DNA of 64,000 bases from Burkholderiales bacterium PBB6 (GTDB taxonomy: Bacteria; Pseudomonadota; Gammaproteobacteria; Burkholderiales; Burkholderiaceae_C), in NCBI GenBank assembly GCA_002255925.1, contig NKIH01000005.1, forward strand, positions 186,001-250,000, written 5' to 3'. Shown one piece after another: positions 59,645-64,000 of this stretch (its first letter is position 1; every line of letters begins with the position of its first letter). Below the pieces are notes generated by a model. That model had not been told where the DNA came from, ran no database searches, and was given only the letters and a program-made list of their open reading frames with translations. A program made the position numbers and the translations under genes.

Positions 59645-60993
59645 GGTGCCGCCCCCAGCAAGGCGGCGGTGTGCAACGGCGACGATGGGAAATAGGCGTG
59701 GAAGTAGCTGGCCACGCCCTGCCCGGTCGGGCCGAAGCGCCACCATGGCTCACCGGCCGAGCCATCCAGCCGCTGGCATTGCCCGGTGGGCTGCAGCGGC
59801 GTGCTCATGGTCGAGAAATGAAAGGTGTGGCCGCGCATGGCCGGGTGCAAAGCCTCGGGCTGCGCAACTGGCTGCATGGTCTGCACGCCCAGCGCGGCCA
59901 GACGTGTCTGCATGCGCACCTCGCCCGCCAGCACACCGGCCATGGCGTGGCGTTGCCCAGTCACCAAGGTCAGGCCATCGGCCAGCGCCATCATGCCGCC
60001 GCACTCGGCCAGCACCGGGCGGCCTTCAGCCACCCAGGCCTGCACCGAAGCGCGCCACTGCCCGGCGGCGGCCAGTTGCTCAGCGAAGAGTTCCGGATAA
60101 CCGCCGGGCAGCCACAGCGCGTGGGCAGATGCCGGCACCGGCTCATCGTTCAGCGGGGAGAAAAACTCAATGCTCGCGCCCATGGCTTCGAGGCACGCCA
60201 GATTGGCCGGGTAGATGAAGCGGAAGGCGGCGTCACGGGCCACGGCAATGCAGCGGCCGGCCAGGGTCGCTGGCGGCGCAGGCCACACGGCATCGTCACT
60301 GGCTACGGGCGGCTGCCAGGCCGGCAGGGCCAGCAGCCGGTCGATGCAGTCGCTGTTGGGCGGCGTCTGCATGGCCTGGGCCAGCGCCTGCAGGGCCTCG
60401 TCCACCTGCGCCACGGCCTCGCTCGACAAACCCAGGTGCCGCTCAGGCAGCGTGGCCGCCACCCGGGGCACAGCGGCCAGCAACGGGCAGCCCGGCGGCA
60501 GACTCTCCAGCAACATCGCGGCATGGCCGGCGCTGGCCACGCGGTTGGCCACGGCGCCCAGCACCGTCACCGGCTCACCACGCGCAGCGCCATAACTGGC
60601 CAGGCCATGCACCACCGCGCCGAAGGTTTGCGCCATCGATCCGGCATCCACCAGCACCACCACCGGCACACCCAATGCGCGGGCCAGGCTGGCAGAGCTC
60701 GGTGGGCCGTCGTACAGGCCCATGGCGCCTTCAATCAACACCAGGTCGGCCTGCGCTGCGGCCTGCACCACGCGGTGGCGTGATTCCGCCAAGCCCACCA
60801 TGCGGTCGTCGAGGTTGAAGACCGGGCCACCGCTGGCGCGCTCCAGCACCATCGGGTCGATGAAATCCGGCCCGAGCTTGAACACCACCACACGACGGCC
60901 GCGGGCCCGTACCGCCAAGGCCAGCGCCGCCGTGACGCTCGTCTTGCCCTGGCCCGACGCGAGGCCGGACAACATCACCACCACCGCACTCAT
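59641..60993 (-). CDS. cbiA: Cobyrinate a,c-diamide synthase
   Basis: The 450-residue glutamine-dependent enzyme starts MSAVVVMLSGLASGQGKTSVTAALALAVRARG, with P-loop and PDFIDPMVLERASG. The glutamine amidotransferase half carries ALWLPGGYPELFAEQL and PVLAECGGMMALADGL with the catalytic Cys. It amidates the a and c carboxyls of cobyrinic acid or, in the aerobic route, hydrogenobyrinic acid. It overlaps cobC by 4 bp. Which of the CbiA or CobB routes is used cannot be told without the ring-forming genes. Confidence 0.94.
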   Translation of the reverse strand: MSAVVVMLSGLASGQGKTSVTAALALAVRARGRRVVVFKLGPDFIDPMVLERASGGPVFNLDDRMVGLAESRHRVVQAAAQADLVLIEGAMGLYDGPPSSASLARALGVPVVVLVDAGSMAQTFGAVVHGLASYGAARGEPVTVLGAVANRVASAGHAAMLLESLPPGCPLLAAVPRVAATLPERHLGLSSEAVAQVDEALQALAQAMQTPPNSDCIDRLLALPAWQPPVASDDAVWPAPPATLAGRCIAVARDAAFRFIYPANLACLEAMGASIEFFSPLNDEPVPASAHALWLPGGYPELFAEQLAAAGQWRASVQAWVAEGRPVLAECGGMMALADGLTLVTGQRHAMAGVLAGEVRMQTRLAALGVQTMQPVAQPEALHPAMRGHTFHFSTMSTPLQPTGQCQRLDGSAGEPWWRFGPTGQGVASYFHAYFPSSPLHTAALLGAAP

Positions 60994-61610
60994 GCTTGCT
61001 CCGCTGTACTCATCAACTGCCACGAATGATCCGGGGCCGTGCGCAGGTGCAGACATCCACCCATGGGCAACTCCACCTCCGGCCATTGCGACATCGGCAA
61101 ACCCATGCCCCGTGCTGCCGCCACGCGCATCGGGCCTGCATGGCAGACCACCACCGCGCAGCCGCCAGCGGCGGCCTGCTCGTCCATCGCGGCAGCCACA
61201 CGCGCACAGAGTGCGGCGTAGGTTTCACCGCCGGGTGGTGCGAGGCGGTAAAAGTCTGCCGCCCACGGGTCACTTTGAGCGCGGGGAATGTCTTCCCACG
61301 GGCGCCCTTCCCACTCACCGAAATTCAACTCCATCCAGCGTGCGTCAGCCTGCGCAGCCAGTGCCCAGGTGGCGCCCAGCGCATCGGCCAGCACGGCCGC
61401 ACGGCGCAGCGGGCTGCACAGCAGGCGATCAGGCGCCACACGCTGCCCGTCGGGCAAACCGGGCAGCACGTGAGCCAGCACCTGCGCAACGCCGGCCTGC
61501 ACCTGCTCGAACGAGGGCTCGGCGGGCTGCTGCAGTGGCACGTCCAGCTGCCCGTAGCAGGTACCCGCAGGCAGGGCCACCCGCGTGTGGCGCACCAGAA
61601 TCAAATCCAT
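60990..61610 (-). CDS. cobC: Histidine phosphatase, alpha-ribazole phosphatase type
   Basis: The 206-residue protein starts MDLILVRHTRVALPAGTCYGQLDVPL, the RHG(T) phosphohistidine motif in its CobC variant. It has LLCSPLRRAAVLADAL, ARWMELNFGEWEGRPWEDIP and the second catalytic His in VVVCHAGPMRVA. It removes phosphate from alpha-ribazole-5'-phosphate, or from adenosylcobalamin-5'-phosphate, late in assembly. It overlaps cobS by 10 bp and cbiA by 4 bp. Confidence 0.9.
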   Translation of the reverse strand: MDLILVRHTRVALPAGTCYGQLDVPLQQPAEPSFEQVQAGVAQVLAHVLPGLPDGQRVAPDRLLCSPLRRAAVLADALGATWALAAQADARWMELNFGEWEGRPWEDIPRAQSDPWAADFYRLAPPGGETYAALCARVAAAMDEQAAAGGCAVVVCHAGPMRVAAARGMGLPMSQWPEVELPMGGCLHLRTAPDHSWQLMSTAEQA

Positions 61611-62389
61611 GACGGCCCTTTGAACTCGGCGACCGCCACCAGCAGCACCACCACCTCGGCCGATTGCTGGGTCGCGCCCAGCGCGTCGCCTACATAACCG
61701 CCGATGCGGCGCTTGAAGAACCGCCCGGCCAGCCAGGCCGTCGCCAACACCGCTGGGGGCGCCCACCAGAGCTGGCCGCCCACCCACCACACGGGCACTG
61801 CAGCCACCAGCGTGGCAGCCAGCATCGGCCCGCGGGCGATGCCCTGGGCGATGGGCTTGGATTTGCTGCTGTCGTCGTCCCGCAAATAAGGCAAAGTCGC
61901 CATCACGCACAGCGCTGCCCAGCGGCTGAGGGTGTGGCTGGCGATGATCACGCCCAGCAGCACCACGGCCCCTTGCGGCGCCAGCGCCAGCAACAGCTGG
62001 AACTTCAAGGCCAGCATCAGCACCACACCCACGGTGGCGTAGCTGCCCACGCGGGAGTCCTTCATGATGGCCATCACGCGCTCTGGCGTGTAGCCGCCGC
62101 CGAAGCCGTCGCAGCTGTCCGCGAAGCCGTCTTCGTGGAAGGCGCCGGTCAACATCACGCCAGCGGCCATGGCCAGCAGCACCGCCACGGCCGCCGGCCA
62201 CGCCTGCATGGCGGCCAGCAAGACCCCAGCAGACACACCGCCCACCAACCAGCCCACCGTCGGGAAATGCCGGGCGGACCGGTTCAGTTGATCGGGCGAC
62301 CAACCCACCCACATCGGCACCGGCACCCGCGTGAAGAACTGCAGCGCCGTGAAGAACAGGCGAAGCTCTTCCTTCAACGGCGCGATCAT
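61601..62389 (-). CDS. cobS: Adenosylcobinamide-GDP ribazoletransferase
   Basis: The 262-residue membrane enzyme starts MIAPLKEELRLFFTALQFFTRVPVPMWVGWSPDQLNRSARHFPTVGWLVG. It has several spans and the conserved acidic site AGVMLTGAFHEDGFADSCDGFGGGYTPERVMAIMKDSRVGSYA. It joins adenosylcobinamide-GDP to alpha-ribazole to give cobalamin. It overlaps the aminotransferase-like gene upstream by 4 bp. Confidence 0.96.
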   Translation of the reverse strand: MIAPLKEELRLFFTALQFFTRVPVPMWVGWSPDQLNRSARHFPTVGWLVGGVSAGVLLAAMQAWPAAVAVLLAMAAGVMLTGAFHEDGFADSCDGFGGGYTPERVMAIMKDSRVGSYATVGVVLMLALKFQLLLALAPQGAVVLLGVIIASHTLSRWAALCVMATLPYLRDDDSSKSKPIAQGIARGPMLAATLVAAVPVWWVGGQLWWAPPAVLATAWLAGRFFKRRIGGYVGDALGATQQSAEVVVLLVAVAEFKGPSWI

Positions 62390-63552
62390 GCCGGCCGCTC
62401 CTGGCGGTGGCTGCGCTGGCCGCCCACCTGCGCCCAGGCAGCGAACAAGGCGTCTTGTGCCGCCGGCGGCTGCGTCGATAACCTCAGCCAGCCGGGCATG
62501 CCGAAGGAGCGCGCATCACGCAGCTTGATGCCGGCATCGCGCAGCAATTCGAGCCGACGCGGCACGTCGGCCACGGGCACTGGTGGGCGTGCCAGCCAGA
62601 ACGGCGTCACCGTGTCGAGTTGCAGCCAACCCAACTCGTCCAGCCGCAAGCGCTGGCGCACTTGCCAGAGCCGCAGCTGCTGGCGCGCCTGCACCATCCA
62701 GCCCTGGGTTTCAGGCAGAAGCCAGGCCTGCAGCATGCTCACGCCTTCGGCCGACATCACCCAGCTCGGGGCCAGCGCGGTCACCGCCCCCAGCACTGCC
62801 GCGGGTGCGCTGCGCGGCGCCAGCAACATACCGGCGCGAATGCCAGTCAGGCCCAGGGCCTTGTTGGGGGTCATCAGTTGCCAGCATTGCTCGGCCACCG
62901 GGGCCGGCACCGGGTCACTGCCCAGCAGGCGCAAAGGCTCATAGGCGCGGTCCAGCGCCAGCCAGGCGCCTTGCGTCTGCGCCAGGTCGGCCACGGCCTG
63001 CCATTCTTCAGCAGGCCAGCTGGCGCCGGTCGGGTTGTTGGGCTCGTTCAGCCAGACCAGCGCCGTGGCGCCGTCGCTGCGCAAGCCTTTCAACAAAGCC
63101 TGGGCGCTGGCATAACCACGTACCGGCAGGCCCAGCGCCTGCGCAGCAGCACGGTAGTCGCCATAGCCCGGCTCGGGCACCCACACCTGCCGGCGGCCCC
63201 GTTGCGCAGCGGCCAGGCTGAGACGGCGGATGGCCTCGCTGCTGCCCGCCGTGGTCAGCACCCGGCCGACCGCCATGGCGGCGCCGTCGCTGCCACGGTC
63301 AGCGGCCGCAGCCCAGGCCGTGCACAGGGCGGTGTACGAAGGGTCGGGGTATTGATGCCGCTGTGCCTTGGCCACCGCCTGCAGCACCGCGGGCGGTGCC
63401 TGCAAAGGGTTCGCATTCGTCGAGAAATCGAACTCGATCGGGCGGCCGTTGTCGGGGCCACCATGAATTGCAACGGGCGCCGCAGCGCTGGCGCCTGCAG
63501 AGGCAGCCACCTGCAAGATCCCTGACGACTGACGTTTCCATCCCAGGCGCAT
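62386..63552 (-). CDS. cobD: Threonine-phosphate decarboxylase (CobD/CobC-type)
   Basis: The 388-residue PLP enzyme of aminotransferase fold I starts MRLGWKRQSSGILQVAASAG. It has IHGGPDNGRPIEFDFSTNANPL, LTTAGSSEAIRRLSLAA, VPEPGYGDYRAAAQ, LVWLNEPNNPTGASW and, around the PLP lysine, LMTPNKALGLTGIRAGMLLAP (LTPNK-ALG). It makes (R)-1-amino-2-propanol O-2-phosphate for the nucleotide loop. Its ATG shares one base with the cbiB stop (TGATG). ATG at 63570 is a possible earlier start. Confidence 0.93.
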   Translation of the reverse strand: MRLGWKRQSSGILQVAASAGASAAAPVAIHGGPDNGRPIEFDFSTNANPLQAPPAVLQAVAKAQRHQYPDPSYTALCTAWAAAADRGSDGAAMAVGRVLTTAGSSEAIRRLSLAAAQRGRRQVWVPEPGYGDYRAAAQALGLPVRGYASAQALLKGLRSDGATALVWLNEPNNPTGASWPAEEWQAVADLAQTQGAWLALDRAYEPLRLLGSDPVPAPVAEQCWQLMTPNKALGLTGIRAGMLLAPRSAPAAVLGAVTALAPSWVMSAEGVSMLQAWLLPETQGWMVQARQQLRLWQVRQRLRLDELGWLQLDTVTPFWLARPPVPVADVPRRLELLRDAGIKLRDARSFGMPGWLRLSTQPPAAQDALFAAWAQVGGQRSHRQERPA

Positions 63553-64000
63553 CACGCAGCCCCTTTGCATAAAGCACTGACCCAAGGCGTGCACGCAGGC
63601 ACACCCCGGGGCCATGAAAACATGAGCGAGGTTGACCAAGCGGGCCAACAGGCAAGCCATGACACCAGCGCTGCTGCCAACCCCATGCTGGCCACACCCA
63701 CGCGACGCACCAGCGCAGCGCAGATCAGCAGCGCAGCCTGCACATCGTGCGACTGCGGCGCACGCCCATCCTCGTTCAATAAATACACACCCGGCTTGGC
63801 CAGGCGCACACCCAGCAGCAGCGCCATCGCGCCCATCGGCCATCCGCCGTTGGGCGAAGGCGTCTGCCGGGCCAACGCGGGCAGCGCCCGCCACACGCCA
63901 CGCGGCGCCAACGGCCAGCACAACATCACCACCGCCGTGAGCCGCGCCGGCAGCCACGACAACACATCATCCGCCCGTGCCGCCCACTGGCCCATCCAGC
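63552..64000 (-). CDS. cbiB: Adenosylcobinamide-phosphate synthase, C-terminal part (CbiB)
   Basis: Only the last 149 codons are in the window; the gene enters from the right edge. The visible part has ADDVLSWLPARLTAVVMLCWPLAP and TPSPNGGWPMGAMALLLGVRLAKPGVYLLNEDGRAP, the conserved CbiB/CobD membrane-protein sequence, then several hydrophobic segments to the stop. It attaches aminopropanol phosphate to adenosylcobyric acid. The likely operon promoter, and any cobalamin riboswitch, lie to the right of the window. Confidence 0.92.
   Translation of the reverse strand, partial: WMGQWAARADDVLSWLPARLTAVVMLCWPLAPRGVWRALPALARQTPSPNGGWPMGAMALLLGVRLAKPGVYLLNEDGRAPQSHDVQAALLICAALVRRVGVASMGLAAALVSWLACWPAWSTSLMFSWPRGVPACTPWVSALCKGAA

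Noticed and set aside
58251-60218. 655-codon open frame opposite btuF, cobU and cbiA
   Set aside because: Antisense shadow across three recognisable genes; no protein family features.
55617-64000. Cobalamin riboswitch
   Set aside because: No B12-box-like conserved leader was found between the overlapping genes. If one exists it should be upstream of cbiB, outside the window.
1-64000. tRNA, rRNA or CRISPR arrays
   Set aside because: No cloverleaf-type gene, rRNA sequence or regularly spaced repeat array was seen on either strand; a tRNA scan would be needed to be certain.

Overview
The window is high-GC DNA with dense, often 4-bp-overlapping operons. Protein types such as the YFP-free GlcG/HbpS, LivKHMGF and VanAB cassettes, the Rep_3-type initiator with ParAB, the VF530 small protein, and the GspA/GspB pair point to a betaproteobacterium of the order Burkholderiales, most likely in the Leptothrix/Ideonella/Roseateles neighbourhood. 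That placement is an inference from recognised protein families, not from a marker gene. No rRNA, tRNA or CRISPR was seen.

Layout. 1-4451: an aromatic-degradation operon on the minus strand (FAD monooxygenase, fumarylacetoacetate hydrolase-fold enzyme, two-domain extradiol-type dioxygenase, ACMSD-like amidohydrolase, GlcG-like protein) with a divergent LysR regulator. 4941-12541: a MarR regulator, a LivKHMGF-type ABC importer and a divergent VanB/VanA-type Rieske oxygenase, probably one aromatic-acid uptake and oxidation unit. 12731-13480: two nested, broken IS66-family ends followed by a LexA-controlled 27-residue gene. 13525-20906: a lone VOC protein, then a beta-glucoside operon (ABC importer and GH1 glucosidase) under a LacI regulator with a perfect operator. 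20999-27913: small VF530 protein, aldo/keto reductase, Gfo/Idh/MocA oxidoreductase, amino-acid permease, TonB receptor, NAD(P)-binding protein. 27917-33850: a seven-gene minus-strand operon with a PhnCDE-like importer, divergent from selD, most simply a selenium-oxyanion importer. 33889-35176: IF-1, a small conserved protein and a methyltransferase.

35451-46370 is the most unusual part. It has a Rep_3-type initiator, an iteron field, an AT-rich stretch, parA, parB and five copies of a 15-bp near-palindrome (GTTGAACGGTTCAAC). Three of the five lie in frame inside parA and parB. It also has a large active-looking tyrosine recombinase with a 28-bp dyad upstream, and a second recombinase-fold protein that appears to lack most catalytic residues and sits behind repeated GGCGTATATCC motifs. 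This is the replication and partition region of a secondary replicon (chromid or megaplasmid), or of one that has integrated.

46410-55616: GspB and GspA, a tiny membrane protein, phosphatidylserine decarboxylase, a penicillin-acylase-family hydrolase, a glycosyltransferase, a GNAT acetyltransferase and a secreted M43 metalloprotease. 55853-64000: a tightly overlapping cobalamin operon read leftward (cbiB, cobD, cobS, cobC, cbiA, cobU, btuF, a second BtuF-like protein without a signal peptide, cobQ), which enters the window from the right edge. Its promoter, and any riboswitch, lie outside.
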